Source: Longimicrobiales bacterium
Lineage (GTDB): Bacteria > Gemmatimonadota > Gemmatimonadetes > Longimicrobiales > Gaopeijiaceae
Assembly: GCA_958295645.1 (NCBI GenBank)
Contig: OY282361.1
Span: 1,392,501-1,456,500, forward strand
Length of the DNA: 64,000 nucleotides
Direction of reading: 5' to 3'
The notes beneath the pieces were generated by a model, which worked only from the letters and a program-made list of their open reading frames with translations, had not been told where the DNA came from and did not search any database. Below are positions 15,165-24,535 of the stretch, piece after piece. A program made the position numbers and the translations under genes. How positions within the stretch are numbered: position 1 is the first letter of the stretch; each line of letters starts with the position of its first letter.

Positions 15165-17587
15165 GGCCCCGGGGTTGCAAGCTTCGCCGACCCAGTGCGA
15201 TCGAGCCAGCCGCGGGGGGCCGACCGCGTCCGAGAGAACGCCATGGCACGCGCGGCGTCCTTCTGGCGGCGGCCGCGGCCTTGTTGGCGTCACAGCCTTC
15301 GAACATCGCAGCGCAGTCGGACTCCGCGGCGGCGGGCTTGAACGGTGCCCCCGACGCGCCCGTCTTCCTCGACCCCACCGCTCGCGAACTGTACCAGGCG
15401 GCCGTGGCCAACTGGAGCTCGCTGGACGAATCCATCCAGCGCTACACCGCGCTCATCGAGCAGCGCGCCGCCGCCGCCATCCGAACTCCCCTCAAGGACC
15501 GAGTCGTGTACCGAAACGAGACGGCGGTGCGCGCCTTCTGGGATCGCGACCACGACCCGGTGGTCCAGGTTCTGGGGAACCGCTCCCGCTACCCCGGGCG
15601 CGACATCGCCATGCGCGCGGGCGACTTGGACTGGCTGGACGATCTGCCGTTCGACCGACCCTTCGAGCCCGGCGACGACCGGCTGTTGTTCGGCATAGGA
15701 GACGCGGACGAGGAACTCTTCCGGTTGGACACGGACGACTTGGGGAGCGACGAAGTCGAAAACGCCTTCTGGTTGGCACACCCGCTGGGCGCCAAGGCGG
15801 CCGACTTCTACCAGTTCAGGAGCGGCGACACGCTCACGCTTTCCTTCCCCGACGGCCGCACGCTGTCCACGGTGCGGCTGGACGTCCTCCCGCTCGAAGC
15901 CGACGTCCACAGCATCAGCGGCGTGCTGTGGATCGAGCCGGAGTCCGGCGCGCTGGTGCGGGCCGTGTACCGGATGAGCCGCCGCTTCGACGCCGTTCGG
16001 GACATCCCCGAACTCCAGCGCGAGCAAGAACTGGGGACGTTCCGGTACGTGCCGGGCATGCTCAAGCCGTGGACGTTCGAACTCAAGATGATCGCCGTGG
16101 ACTACGGGCTCTGGGACTTCAAGGTCTGGTTGCCGCGCAGCATGAGGGTGGAAGGGGAGGCCGCGGCGGGGATTCTGAAGCTGCCCGTCTCGCTGGACCT
16201 GTCCTATCGGATGGAATCGGTGACCACGGAGCAAGACGAAGCGGTGGCGGCCGACGGCGCGGTGGCCGGGTTGAAGCACGTCCACTTCGAGAGCCGGCGC
16301 GAAGCGATGGCGTTCATCGGCGAACTCCTGTCGGAAGGCGACGTGGCCTACGAGCCGGTGGACCGTTCCGAATTCGCGGCGACCGCGAGGAGATCCCTTC
16401 TGATGGCGCCGGTGGACCGTTCCGTCGTGGACGGCAGTCCGCATCTGCCGCCTCCGATATGGGCGGAGGCGACGGGCTTCCCCTCGGACGCCGAACTGGA
16501 AGCATACGCCCGGAGCTTGGCGCAGTTGCCCGCGGCCCCCGTGGACGGGTTTCCCTGGACGGCGGACCTGGGATGGTTCGGAGGAAAGGGACTTCGCTAC
16601 AACCGGGTCGAAGGACCCGCCGCAGGAGGCTCGTTCTCGGTGGACTTGGGGCGGCGCTTCTCGGCCGACGCCACCGGACTCCTTGGACTGGCCAACCTCA
16701 GGCCCGACGTTCACGTCGAGATCGAGCGCTCCACGGTGCTGCGCAGACTGTCGTTGGATTTGTTCTACGAGTTGCGCGCAACCGACCGGCTGGCGAACCA
16801 CTTCGGGCTGCGCAACTCCATGAGCGCCTTCTTCCTGGGCAACGACCGCGGCGACTACTACCGAGCCGCCGGGGCCGCCTTCGCCTGGCGTCCCCCTGCC
16901 CTGGCGCGGGAGTCGTTTCTGCTGCGCCTGTACGCCGAACGCCATGCCTCCGTCTCCACGGCGACCAACTTCGCGCTCTTCAAGGCGTTCAACGACGGGT
17001 GGTCGTTCCGTCCCAACCCGGCCGTGGACGAGGTTCGCGAGGCCGGGGCCGACCTGCGGCTGGCGCCGTGGTGGGGCCGCGATCCGACCGGGGCGCAGTT
17101 CGGGCTGGAGATGGAGCTGCGCGGCGCCGCTTGGCGGGCGGGCGGCGAAGGCGAACTCCGGCAGTACGCGGACGCGGCGGTCGTAGCGAGGGCGGCGTTT
17201 CCGCTGGCGGGGCGGGAATGGGAGGCTTGGCGTCTGGGGGCCGAAGTGGGCGGCGGGACCACTTGGGGGCGCGCACCCGTGCAGCGTCGCTTCTACGTTG
17301 GAGGATCGCCGACCTTGCGAGGCCATGAGTGGGGGGCCGCGTCGGGCGGATCGTTCCTGCGGGGGCGGCTGGAAGTCGCGCGAACCTACCATGTCGTCGC
17401 GGGGGCCGTCTTCGGCGACGTGGGATGGGCGGGCGACCGCCGAAACTTCGACTCCGACGCGTTGCTCTACAGCGCGGGAATCGGCGTGAGCATCATGGAC
17501 GGCCTGTTGCGGCTGGACGTGGCCCGCGGGCTGAACGGGCCCGACCCCGGTTTCCGGGTGCACCTGAAGCTGGACTCGATCCTGTAG
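15161..17587 (+). CDS. Outer-membrane beta-barrel protein, Omp85-like C-terminus
   Basis: An 808-residue exported protein. After a signal region ending SNIAAQ come about 400 residues of mixed strand and helix, then a barrel-like region. That region carries RRFYVGGSPTLRGHEWGAAS, close to the conserved (I/V)RG(F/Y) substrate-cradle motif of Omp85/BamA proteins, and it ends in alternating hydrophobic strands. No obvious POTRA repeats are seen. The GTG start at 15161 overlaps the previous stop as GTGA with GGAG upstream, so translation is probably coupled to the repeat protein. The partner may be a cargo or periplasmic adaptor. The last 95 bases overlap the convergent aroA-cmk gene. Function is unknown beyond the outer-membrane prediction. 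Confidence 0.7.
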   Translation: MRPRGCKLRRPSAIEPAAGGRPRPRERHGTRGVLLAAAAALLASQPSNIAAQSDSAAAGLNGAPDAPVFLDPTARELYQAAVANWSSLDESIQRYTALIEQRAAAAIRTPLKDRVVYRNETAVRAFWDRDHDPVVQVLGNRSRYPGRDIAMRAGDLDWLDDLPFDRPFEPGDDRLLFGIGDADEELFRLDTDDLGSDEVENAFWLAHPLGAKAADFYQFRSGDTLTLSFPDGRTLSTVRLDVLPLEADVHSISGVLWIEPESGALVRAVYRMSRRFDAVRDIPELQREQELGTFRYVPGMLKPWTFELKMIAVDYGLWDFKVWLPRSMRVEGEAAAGILKLPVSLDLSYRMESVTTEQDEAVAADGAVAGLKHVHFESRREAMAFIGELLSEGDVAYEPVDRSEFAATARRSLLMAPVDRSVVDGSPHLPPPIWAEATGFPSDAELEAYARSLAQLPAAPVDGFPWTADLGWFGGKGLRYNRVEGPAAGGSFSVDLGRRFSADATGLLGLANLRPDVHVEIERSTVLRRLSLDLFYELRATDRLANHFGLRNSMSAFFLGNDRGDYYRAAGAAFAWRPPALARESFLLRLYAERHASVSTATNFALFKAFNDGWSFRPNPAVDEVREAGADLRLAPWWGRDPTGAQFGLEMELRGAAWRAGGEGELRQYADAAVVARAAFPLAGREWEAWRLGAEVGGGTTWGRAPVQRRFYVGGSPTLRGHEWGAASGGSFLRGRLEVARTYHVVAGAVFGDVGWAGDRRNFDSDALLYSAGIGVSIMDGLLRLDVARGLNGPDPGFRVHLKLDSIL

Positions 17588-19664
17588 CTCCGGGCAGGCC
17601 GCCTGGGCCGTCTCGCCGCACGAGATCGACTATGGCGCCGACCTGAGCGTCGAAGTCCATCGCGGTCGTGTCCAGCGGCTTCGCATCGGCGGCCTGCGCC
17701 AGCGGGGCCGATGCGCGCGACGCATCTATGCGGTCCCGTTCGGCCAGGCGCCCGGCCTCGGCGGAGACTTGCTCGGGACTGGGATCCGCGATTCCCTCCT
17801 GCAAGAGGCGGCGGCGGGCCCTCTCCTGCACGCCGGCGACGAGGAAGACCTTCACCTGCGCCTGCGGGAACACGACCGTGCCCATGTCTCGGCCGTCGGC
17901 GACCAGTCCCGGTCCTCGCGCGGCCTCGCGTTGCAAGGCGAGCAGGCCCGCGCGGACGGCGGGCGCAGCGGAGACCTGCGAGACGAGCGCAGTGACGCGG
18001 GCCGCCCGGATGGCCTCGTCGGCCACTCGCTCGCCGTTCAGACGGACATGCATCTCCTCGCCGTCCCATCCGGCGGAGACGCGCAACCCGGCGACGTCCT
18101 CCTCGCCTATCGCGGCCAAGTCCTCGTCCGACCGGCCCGAATCGAGCAAGGCGAGCGTCATGGCGCGGTAGAGCGCCCCGGAATCCAGATGGCGAAAACC
18201 CAGCTTGCGGGCAACCGCTCTCGCCGTCGTGGACTTGCCGGCGCCGGCGGGGCCGTCGATGGCGACGACGACGCAGGGGTCGGCCGAACGGCTGGATTGC
18301 AGGTGGGCCGGGGAGGGCCCCGCGGGCGCTGCATGGCCCCTGGCCACCTGCCCGGCCGTCCGGGCGAGGAGGTCCCAGAAGCCGGGGAAGCTGACGTCGG
18401 CCACGGCAGGATCGTCGATCTCGAATTCGCAGCCGGGCGTGGCGCCCAGCACGCCGAAGGCCATCGCCACACGATGGTCGCCGAAGCTCCGAACCAAGCC
18501 GGAGAGCGGACGCCGCGTGCCTTCGATCTCCAGCCCGTCGGGAAGCTCCTCGACCTGCGCTCCCGCTTCTCGAAGGTTGGCGGCCAACGCGGCCAAGCGG
18601 TCCGATTCCTTGACGCGCAACTCCCCCGCGCCCGTGATCCGCGTGACGCCCTCGGCGCGAGCCGCCATGGCCGCCAGGAGAGGAATCTCGTCGATCATCC
18701 CGGGGACTTCGCTCTCGGCCACATCGACCGCCCGCAGGCCGCCCTGCCCCACCACCCGCACGTCGCCCACGGGCTCGCCCCCCGCCGAACCCCGGCGCGA
18801 CACGTCCACCGCCGCCCCCATCCGCTCCAGCGCTCGGAAGAAGCCAATGCGCGTCTCGCTCAGTCCCACGCCCGGCACCAGGACGGCCAGCCGCTCCGAG
18901 AGGGCAGCCAGCGCAAGGAAGAACGCGGCGGAGGACGGGTCGGCCGGCACCTGCATGTCCAGCGGCGCCAGCGCCCCGGCGGGCGGGACTACCCTCACGC
19001 TCCACCGGCCGTCCTGTTCTTCCTCTTGAACGGCCGCGCCCATGGCTTCCAGCATTCGCTCGGTGTGGTCGCGCGAGCGCCGGGGCTCCGACACCTGGGT
19101 CTCGACGCCCGAACTCACGCCGGCCAGCAGGACCGCGCTCTTGACCTGCGCGCTCGCCACGGGGCTCTCGTAGACGGTCGCGGCGAGGGTCCCGCCTTTG
19201 ATCCGCAACGGCAGGAGGCCGGGTCGGCGCAGGTAGGAGACGGTCGCGCCCATCCGCCGGAGGGGCTCGGCGATGCGCTCCATGGGGCGGCGGCGCAGCG
19301 ACCGGTCCCCGTCCAGCACGACCGCTAAGGGGTGGGCGGCCAGCGCACCGGCCAGGAGCCGAACGCCCGTGCCGCTGTTGCGGAGGTCCAACACGCCCAC
19401 TGGCTGCCGCCAGGAGCGCCGACCCTTGCCGCGAATCAGCACGGGAGCCGGGTGGCCCCATTCCATGGCCCCGTCGTCTCCGTTCAAGCCGGCGATCTCG
19501 GTCCCCAACGCCTGGACGGCACGGCTCGTCGCGAGCGGGTCGGCGCTGCGGAGCATGCCTCGAACCCGGCTCTCGCCGGACGCGAGCGCACCCAGGATCA
19601 ACGCCCGCTGGCTCACCGACTTGTCGCCGGGAACCCGGACGGTCAGCTCCGTTCGGCCGCCCAC
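17493..19664 (-). CDS. aroA-cmk: Bifunctional EPSP synthase / cytidylate kinase fusion
   Basis: A 723-residue fusion. Residues 1-430 are 3-phosphoshikimate 1-carboxyvinyltransferase (shikimate step 6), with VPGDKSVSQRALILGALASG, LRNSGTGVRLLAG and VKESDRLAALAANL plus SFGDHRVAMAFG. After a linker, residues 462-690 are (d)CMP kinase, with IDGPAGAGKSTTARAVA, LDSGALYRAM, GRDMGTVVFP and the RDRIDASRASAPL lid region. aroA and cmk are neighbours in many bacteria, which explains the fusion. The start overlaps the end of tyrA by 22 bases. The last 40 residues, rich in Pro, Gly and Ser, lie past the kinase fold and are encoded opposite the end of the convergent barrel gene, so they are probably dispensable. 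Confidence 0.93.
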   Translation of the reverse strand: MGGRTELTVRVPGDKSVSQRALILGALASGESRVRGMLRSADPLATSRAVQALGTEIAGLNGDDGAMEWGHPAPVLIRGKGRRSWRQPVGVLDLRNSGTGVRLLAGALAAHPLAVVLDGDRSLRRRPMERIAEPLRRMGATVSYLRRPGLLPLRIKGGTLAATVYESPVASAQVKSAVLLAGVSSGVETQVSEPRRSRDHTERMLEAMGAAVQEEEQDGRWSVRVVPPAGALAPLDMQVPADPSSAAFFLALAALSERLAVLVPGVGLSETRIGFFRALERMGAAVDVSRRGSAGGEPVGDVRVVGQGGLRAVDVAESEVPGMIDEIPLLAAMAARAEGVTRITGAGELRVKESDRLAALAANLREAGAQVEELPDGLEIEGTRRPLSGLVRSFGDHRVAMAFGVLGATPGCEFEIDDPAVADVSFPGFWDLLARTAGQVARGHAAPAGPSPAHLQSSRSADPCVVVAIDGPAGAGKSTTARAVARKLGFRHLDSGALYRAMTLALLDSGRSDEDLAAIGEEDVAGLRVSAGWDGEEMHVRLNGERVADEAIRAARVTALVSQVSAAPAVRAGLLALQREAARGPGLVADGRDMGTVVFPQAQVKVFLVAGVQERARRRLLQEGIADPSPEQVSAEAGRLAERDRIDASRASAPLAQAADAKPLDTTAMDFDAQVGAIVDLVRRDGPGGLPGATGSSPASGAPGNRGRARSARGPRPAATGRP

Positions 19665-20569
19665 AGCCCCGCCTTCCGAATCGCCGTCCGCAAGGCGGCC
19701 TCGTCGCCGTCCGCCAGCGCTTCGCGCACCCCGGCGAGCGCTCTTTCCAGCCGCTTCAGCGCTTCGGCGTCGTCTGCTGCGGCCGCTTCAAGCAACGGGA
19801 GCCACATCTCCGGCGACGAGGCGGCGAGCCGGGTCATGCCGCGCCCTCCCGGACCCAGGTCGGCGCGGGACACGCCTTCGGCCGCCAGCACCCCGGCCAG
19901 CGCCCAGGCAACCAGCTGGGGCAGATGGCTGGCGCGGGACATGGTTCGGTCGTGCCACGCAGGGTCCACGACTCGAGGCCGACCCCCGAGCGCCCCCCAG
20001 AAGGCCTTCGCGCGGGCAACCGCGTCTGTCGTGGAAACGCCCGCGTCGCTTGCGGCCGCCTCGCTCTCGGCGTCACGCCCGGCGTCCGCAGCCGCCTCTT
20101 CAGCCGATGGACAGAGCCAGACCGTTGCGCCCTCGAACAGGTCGGCGCGTGCCGCCGCGTACCCAGCGGACTCGGAGCCGCACATGGGGTGGGCGCCCAC
20201 GAACGTCCCGGAGCCCGCGTGCCGGGCCGCGGCGAGGACGGGCGCCTTGAGGCTCGCCACGTCGGTGGCGAGGGCGGCGCGGCTCCACTGCCTGGCCTCG
20301 GCCGCGACGAGCGAGGCGACGGCATCCAGCGGCGCCGCGTATACAACGACCGCGCTGGCGAGCCGACACTCGCCGAGCCCGCCGACGACCTCCACTCCGT
20401 CGCGAGCCGCCAAGCCCGCGTTCTCCGGCGACGGGTCGACCCCCTGCACGGAGACCTGCGGAAAGCGCGCCATCGCCGCCTTGGCGACGGAGCCCCCCAT
20501 CGCCCCCAGGCCCACGACGACCACAGCGCCGCCGACAGGCACGGGCCAATCCGGGGGGCTCGGCGACAT
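19643..20569 (-). CDS. tyrA: Prephenate dehydrogenase
   Basis: A 308-residue cytoplasmic enzyme converting prephenate to 4-hydroxyphenylpyruvate with NAD, the tyrosine branch of aromatic synthesis. The nucleotide-binding turn VVGLGAMGGS is at the N-terminus. TDVASLKAPV, GAHPMCGSESAGYAAA and HDRTMSRASHLPQLVAWAL carry the His and Ser residues of the active site. A 30-residue Ala/Glu-rich insertion (EEAAADAGRDAESEAAASDA) is unusual. The start is taken at ATG 20569; an in-frame ATG at 20584 would add five residues. Overlap with aroA-cmk shows that the two aromatic genes are one unit, giving coordinated chorismate and tyrosine supply. Confidence 0.9.
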   Translation of the reverse strand: MSPSPPDWPVPVGGAVVVVGLGAMGGSVAKAAMARFPQVSVQGVDPSPENAGLAARDGVEVVGGLGECRLASAVVVYAAPLDAVASLVAAEARQWSRAALATDVASLKAPVLAAARHAGSGTFVGAHPMCGSESAGYAAARADLFEGATVWLCPSAEEAAADAGRDAESEAAASDAGVSTTDAVARAKAFWGALGGRPRVVDPAWHDRTMSRASHLPQLVAWALAGVLAAEGVSRADLGPGGRGMTRLAASSPEMWLPLLEAAAADDAEALKRLERALAGVREALADGDEAALRTAIRKAGLWAAERS

Positions 20570-20660
20570 CGACTTCCGCCCCATCCATCCAATCGTCCGT
20601 ATCGAGCACAGGGCACGTTCCGCACGACGACACGTGGGCTTCACTTCCCCAAGGGCCCGT

Positions 20661-21599
20661 CTAGTCGCGGAAGCCGATTTCGACCAAGAGGCCGTCGTGC
20701 GCGACGACGGATGCCGGAAAGACGTCTCTGGCCTCCGCTTCCAGGACCCTGGGCCGGTCGGAGTAGCGGGCCGACACGTGGGTGAGGACGAGCCGTCCCG
20801 CACCAGCGCGGGCTGCGACCTCGGCGGCTTCGGCCGCGGTGGAGTGGCGCGTCTCGCGGGCGCGCACGCCCTCTTCGGCCGCGAACGTGGCCTCGTGGAC
20901 GAGGAGATCGGCGCCCCGAGCCATCGAGACCGTCTCTCGGCAAGGCCGCGTGTCTCCCGCATAGACGACCTTGCGTCCCGGCCGCGACGGACCCACCACG
21001 TCGGCCGGCGACACCGAGCGGCCCTCGATCTCGACGGTCTCGCCCCGGTGCAGCCGCCCGAAAAGCGGCCCCTCCGGGATACCCAGGGCACGCGCACGCT
21101 CAATGTCGAAGCGGCCTAGACGAGCCTCCTCCACCAGCGCGTATCCCACCGCAGGCACTCCGTGGTCCACGCGGAAGACGTGCATCGACCAGCCGTCGAA
21201 GGCGATCCTCTCTCCCGGCTCCACTCCCCGCACCTCCACGCGAAACGTGGGCTTGCCGACCCCCAGTTGGACGGCGGTCTGCAGCACGGCCCGCGCGCTC
21301 GGCGGCCCGTACACCGTCAGGTCCTCCTGCCGGCCCTGCAACCCCATGGTTCGCAGGAGGCCAGGAAGTCCCAGGAAGTGGTCCGCGTGCGCATGCGTGA
21401 CGAAGACGTGCGAGAACGAAAAGCCGGCGCCGAACCGCATGAGCTGGCGCTGAGTGCCCTCGCCGCAGTCCCACAGGACGGTTTCGGCTTCGACGTTGAG
21501 ACCGGCCGCGCGCCCTGTGCGGTGGACGGCGATCCCAGCCACGTTTCGGGCGACCGTCGGGCGGGCCGCGGCCGTGCCCAGGAACCGGACTCGAATCAT
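20661..21599 (-). CDS. rnz: Ribonuclease Z
   Basis: A 312-residue metallo-beta-lactamase-fold endonuclease that cuts the 3' trailer of tRNA precursors. It starts MIRVRFLGTAAARPT, the typical strand with the TSGS-like turn. The zinc motif is THAHADHFLGLPGLL, further ligands are in VYAGDTRP, HEATF and TRHSTAAEAAE, and the C-terminal LTHVSARY is present. The length matches the long bacterial form. The local tRNA-Leu lacks an encoded CCA, so tRNAs of this organism would be substrates for this enzyme. It lies about 90 bases upstream of tyrA on the same strand and may be co-transcribed. Confidence 0.93.
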   Translation of the reverse strand: MIRVRFLGTAAARPTVARNVAGIAVHRTGRAAGLNVEAETVLWDCGEGTQRQLMRFGAGFSFSHVFVTHAHADHFLGLPGLLRTMGLQGRQEDLTVYGPPSARAVLQTAVQLGVGKPTFRVEVRGVEPGERIAFDGWSMHVFRVDHGVPAVGYALVEEARLGRFDIERARALGIPEGPLFGRLHRGETVEIEGRSVSPADVVGPSRPGRKVVYAGDTRPCRETVSMARGADLLVHEATFAAEEGVRARETRHSTAAEAAEVAARAGAGRLVLTHVSARYSDRPRVLEAEARDVFPASVVAHDGLLVEIGFRD

Positions 21600-21668
21600 T
21601 GAGGCCGGACGATTCTCCGAACCTGTGCACAACTCGTGCCGAGATGGGGAGTTCGGACAGTTCGCCGC

Positions 21669-22997
21669 TCACTCACGAGCCCGCACGATCCCTCGTGCTT
21701 GCACGAACTGCTCCTCCAGCTCTTCGGTTTGGCCCAGGAGCACCGCCACCTCGTCCGAGCCCCCGAGAAGGGTCCAATCCTGGCCAACGGTCACGGTCGC
21801 CCGCACCGTCCCCGTACCAGGATCCACGACGAGCCAGTCCGGTTGCCCATCTAGATCGGGCGAGAATGGCTGAACCCACACGTCGCGCCCCATCCGCACC
21901 ATCCGCAGAATGGATGGCGCCAGCGCCGGCAGCTCGTCCAGCACTCCGTCAAACTGCTTCCGGACCAGCACGGCGTCCTCGCCGGATGCTGCCGACGATT
22001 CCTTGGCCCTCAACGCTCGAATCGCCTCCCGGCCGTATGGAGCCCGGGCGACAGGCAACGCCACGCGGCGCTCTGGCGAACGCCCGCCCGGCGGCCACAC
22101 TTCCAGCACCGCTTCGTCCATCGGCGCGAACAGCAATTTGCCGCCGGCCGCCGCGGTCTGCGCCCCGCCAAGAAACCACAGGCTGTTCGCCAAGTTGCCG
22201 CCTTCGATCTGGAGGAGGTAGTCGTAGCCGACATGCCGCACGCCCAAGGACGCCGTTTCTTGCGTGACGGCGTCGAAGAAAAGGAGTTCGCGCTCTCGTT
22301 CCATCAGGCCCGGCTCCGCGTCGGGCGAAGGATACGAATTCGACTCGAGAAGCCAATCCTTGGACGACGCAACTGCCTTCAACGTCGTTGGCACGCCATC
22401 CATCTGGGGCAACGATTGGACTTCCGGATCCTCGGCGCCCGGATGCCAGACGGTGACCCGCCGCAGTCCGGAATCGTACGCCACGATCGTGTCGGCCAAA
22501 GCGAAGACGTGTTGGAGCCAACGGAACTCGCCCGGCCCCCGTCCCAACCCGCCCAGGACATCAACCACCTCCCCGTCCGGCGACAATCGCAGAACTTGGC
22601 GCGGCCCCCGATCCGCCACCAATACGCTCCCGTCGGCCATGACGGCGGCGTCTCCCACGTACTCGAAGAGCACGTTGCCGTCCTTGCCGACTTCGAAGAC
22701 GGGAGGATCGGCCAGGGTCCATTGCGGGGGCAGTTGACGCGGAGGCGGTTCGACCCCCCGGCCGGCGGGAGACAGCCGCAGAATCTGCGCGGACTGCTGA
22801 TCCACCAACAGCACGCCTCCGTCGGCCGTCACGGCGGCTCCCTGTACGTCTCCCAGCACGACACCGTCGTTCCGGCCGACTTCCGCAAGAGGACGATCGG
22901 CTACGCTCCACCGCGGGAGCTGGCCAGCCCGCGCCGACCCGGCCAGGGCCAGCACGCAACCGATGGCCACGATTCGGCAACTCGCACGTGCTGTCAT
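21669..22997 (-). CDS. Secreted six-bladed beta-propeller (NHL-like) protein
   Basis: A 442-residue exported protein with signal peptide IVAIGCVLALAGSARA. Repeats such as DAAVMADGSVLVADRGPRQV and QGAAVTADGGVLLVDQQSAQ are propeller blades, each followed by a LRLSP strand. GGLGRGPGEF is the loop common to bacterial 6-bladed propeller proteins. No catalytic residues can be named; such proteins usually bind ligands or partners in the periplasm. The ATG at 22997 has CGGAG upstream and is divergent from the aminotransferase gene, with about 210 bases of shared promoter region. It resembles, but is clearly distinct from, the tandem pair at 43620-46129. Confidence 0.75.
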   Translation of the reverse strand: MTARASCRIVAIGCVLALAGSARAGQLPRWSVADRPLAEVGRNDGVVLGDVQGAAVTADGGVLLVDQQSAQILRLSPAGRGVEPPPRQLPPQWTLADPPVFEVGKDGNVLFEYVGDAAVMADGSVLVADRGPRQVLRLSPDGEVVDVLGGLGRGPGEFRWLQHVFALADTIVAYDSGLRRVTVWHPGAEDPEVQSLPQMDGVPTTLKAVASSKDWLLESNSYPSPDAEPGLMERERELLFFDAVTQETASLGVRHVGYDYLLQIEGGNLANSLWFLGGAQTAAAGGKLLFAPMDEAVLEVWPPGGRSPERRVALPVARAPYGREAIRALRAKESSAASGEDAVLVRKQFDGVLDELPALAPSILRMVRMGRDVWVQPFSPDLDGQPDWLVVDPGTGTVRATVTVGQDWTLLGGSDEVAVLLGQTEELEEQFVQARGIVRARE

Positions 22998-23209
22998 GGG
23001 ACCACGCTCCGAACGATCTCCCGCACCTGAACGAATTCCTCCCCGGATCCCCGAGATTACGGCAACGCGCCCGGGCCGGCAAGCACAACGCCGCAATCTT
23101 GCTACGCCCGGCGACGCGCGCTATGGTGACGCCGCATCCGGGAGACCGCACTCCATGTCCGGCGTGCTTTCCCCCATGGCCCGACACGGCACGAGAGAGG
23201 AGAAGCCCC

Positions 23210-24535
23210 ATGGCCACCACGACGAGCACGGCCAGCCGAACCGCCAGCCGCAGGAACTTCCTCGGCCGAGCCACCGCCGCGCTGGGCGCGTCCTGCCTGC
23301 CGGCGCTGAGGGCCGAAGCCGCCGAGATCGCGTCCGAGTTCCGCGCCTACCCCGGCGACCCGGCGACGGTCGCGTCCGACGAGACCTACTGGGCCATGGT
23401 GGCGCGCGCCTTCACCGTGGACCGCACGCTGGTCAACCTGAACAACGGCGGCGTGAGTCCGTCCCCCGCCTTCGTCCAGGACGCGATGAAGCGCCATCTG
23501 GACTATTCCAACGAGGCGCCCACGTACACGATGTGGAAGATCCTGGAGCCCCAACGCGAGGGCGTGCGCGCCCGCATGGCCCGCGAGTGGGGCGTGGACG
23601 CCGAGGAAGTCGCCTTCACCCGCAACGCTTCCGAAGGCCTCCAGGCCTGCCAGTTCGGCTACGACCTGGAGGCGGGCGACGAGGTGCTGACGACGACCCA
23701 GGACTACGGCCGCATGCTCACGACCTTCCGCCAGCGGGAGCGCCGGGAGGGCATCGTCATGCGGCAGATCAAGATTCCGGTGCCAGCCGAAGACCCCGCG
23801 GAGGTGGTGCGGCGGTTCGAAGAGGCGATCACGCCCCGCACGCGCCTCATCCTCATGTGCCACATGATCAATCTGACCGGGCAGATCCTGCCGGTGCGCG
23901 ACGTGGTGCGGATGGCCCGGCGACACGACGTGCCGGTGATCGTGGACGGCGCCCACGCCATGGCCCACTTCAGCTTCAAACTGCCGGAACTGGAGTGCGA
24001 CAACTACTCGACCAGCCTGCACAAGTGGCTGTTCGCCCCCCACGGAACCGGCCTCCTCTACGTCCGCAAAGAGGAAATTTCCAGCATCTGGCCGCTGATG
24101 GCCGCACCCGATCCGATGGACGACGACATCCGCAAGTATGAGGAGATCGGCACGCACCCCGCGGCCAACTACTTGGCCATCGGCGAAGCTCTGACCTTTC
24201 ACCAAGGCATCGGCAGCGACCGCAAGACCGCCCGCCTCACCTACCTGCGCGACTACTGGGCGAACCGGCTCCTGGAGAACGACCGCGTCAGCCTCAACAC
24301 CAGCCAGAAGCCCGGCTTCGCCTGCGGCATCGCCAACGTCCACGTGGACGGACTGGACACCGCCCAGCTCAGCAACTGGCTGTGGGCCGAACACCGCATC
24401 ATCAACGTCCCCATCGGACACGAGGAGTGCAACGGCCTGCGGATTTCCCCGAGCGTCTACACCACGCTGGAGGAACTCGACCGGTTCGCCGAAGCGATGG
24501 AGTGGGCGATGAAGCATGGGCTGCCTGCGGCGTGA
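23210..24535 (+). CDS. Tat-exported class V aminotransferase (isopenicillin N epimerase-like)
   Basis: A 441-residue PLP enzyme with the fold of cysteine desulfurases and isopenicillin N epimerases. The N-terminus has SRRNFLGRATAALGASCLPA, a twin-arginine signal, so the folded cofactor-loaded enzyme is probably exported. PLP-site features are VDGAHAMAH (Asp for the pyridine nitrogen) and TSLHKWLFAPHGTGLLY with the Schiff-base Lys. EDPAEVVRRFEEAITPRTRL precedes the cofactor strand. ATG at 23210 has GAGGAG about 8 bases upstream. The substrate is unknown. It is divergent from the propeller gene. A periplasmic location for a PLP enzyme is uncommon but typical of this subfamily. Confidence 0.85.
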   Translation: MATTTSTASRTASRRNFLGRATAALGASCLPALRAEAAEIASEFRAYPGDPATVASDETYWAMVARAFTVDRTLVNLNNGGVSPSPAFVQDAMKRHLDYSNEAPTYTMWKILEPQREGVRARMAREWGVDAEEVAFTRNASEGLQACQFGYDLEAGDEVLTTTQDYGRMLTTFRQRERREGIVMRQIKIPVPAEDPAEVVRRFEEAITPRTRLILMCHMINLTGQILPVRDVVRMARRHDVPVIVDGAHAMAHFSFKLPELECDNYSTSLHKWLFAPHGTGLLYVRKEEISSIWPLMAAPDPMDDDIRKYEEIGTHPAANYLAIGEALTFHQGIGSDRKTARLTYLRDYWANRLLENDRVSLNTSQKPGFACGIANVHVDGLDTAQLSNWLWAEHRIINVPIGHEECNGLRISPSVYTTLEELDRFAEAMEWAMKHGLPAA

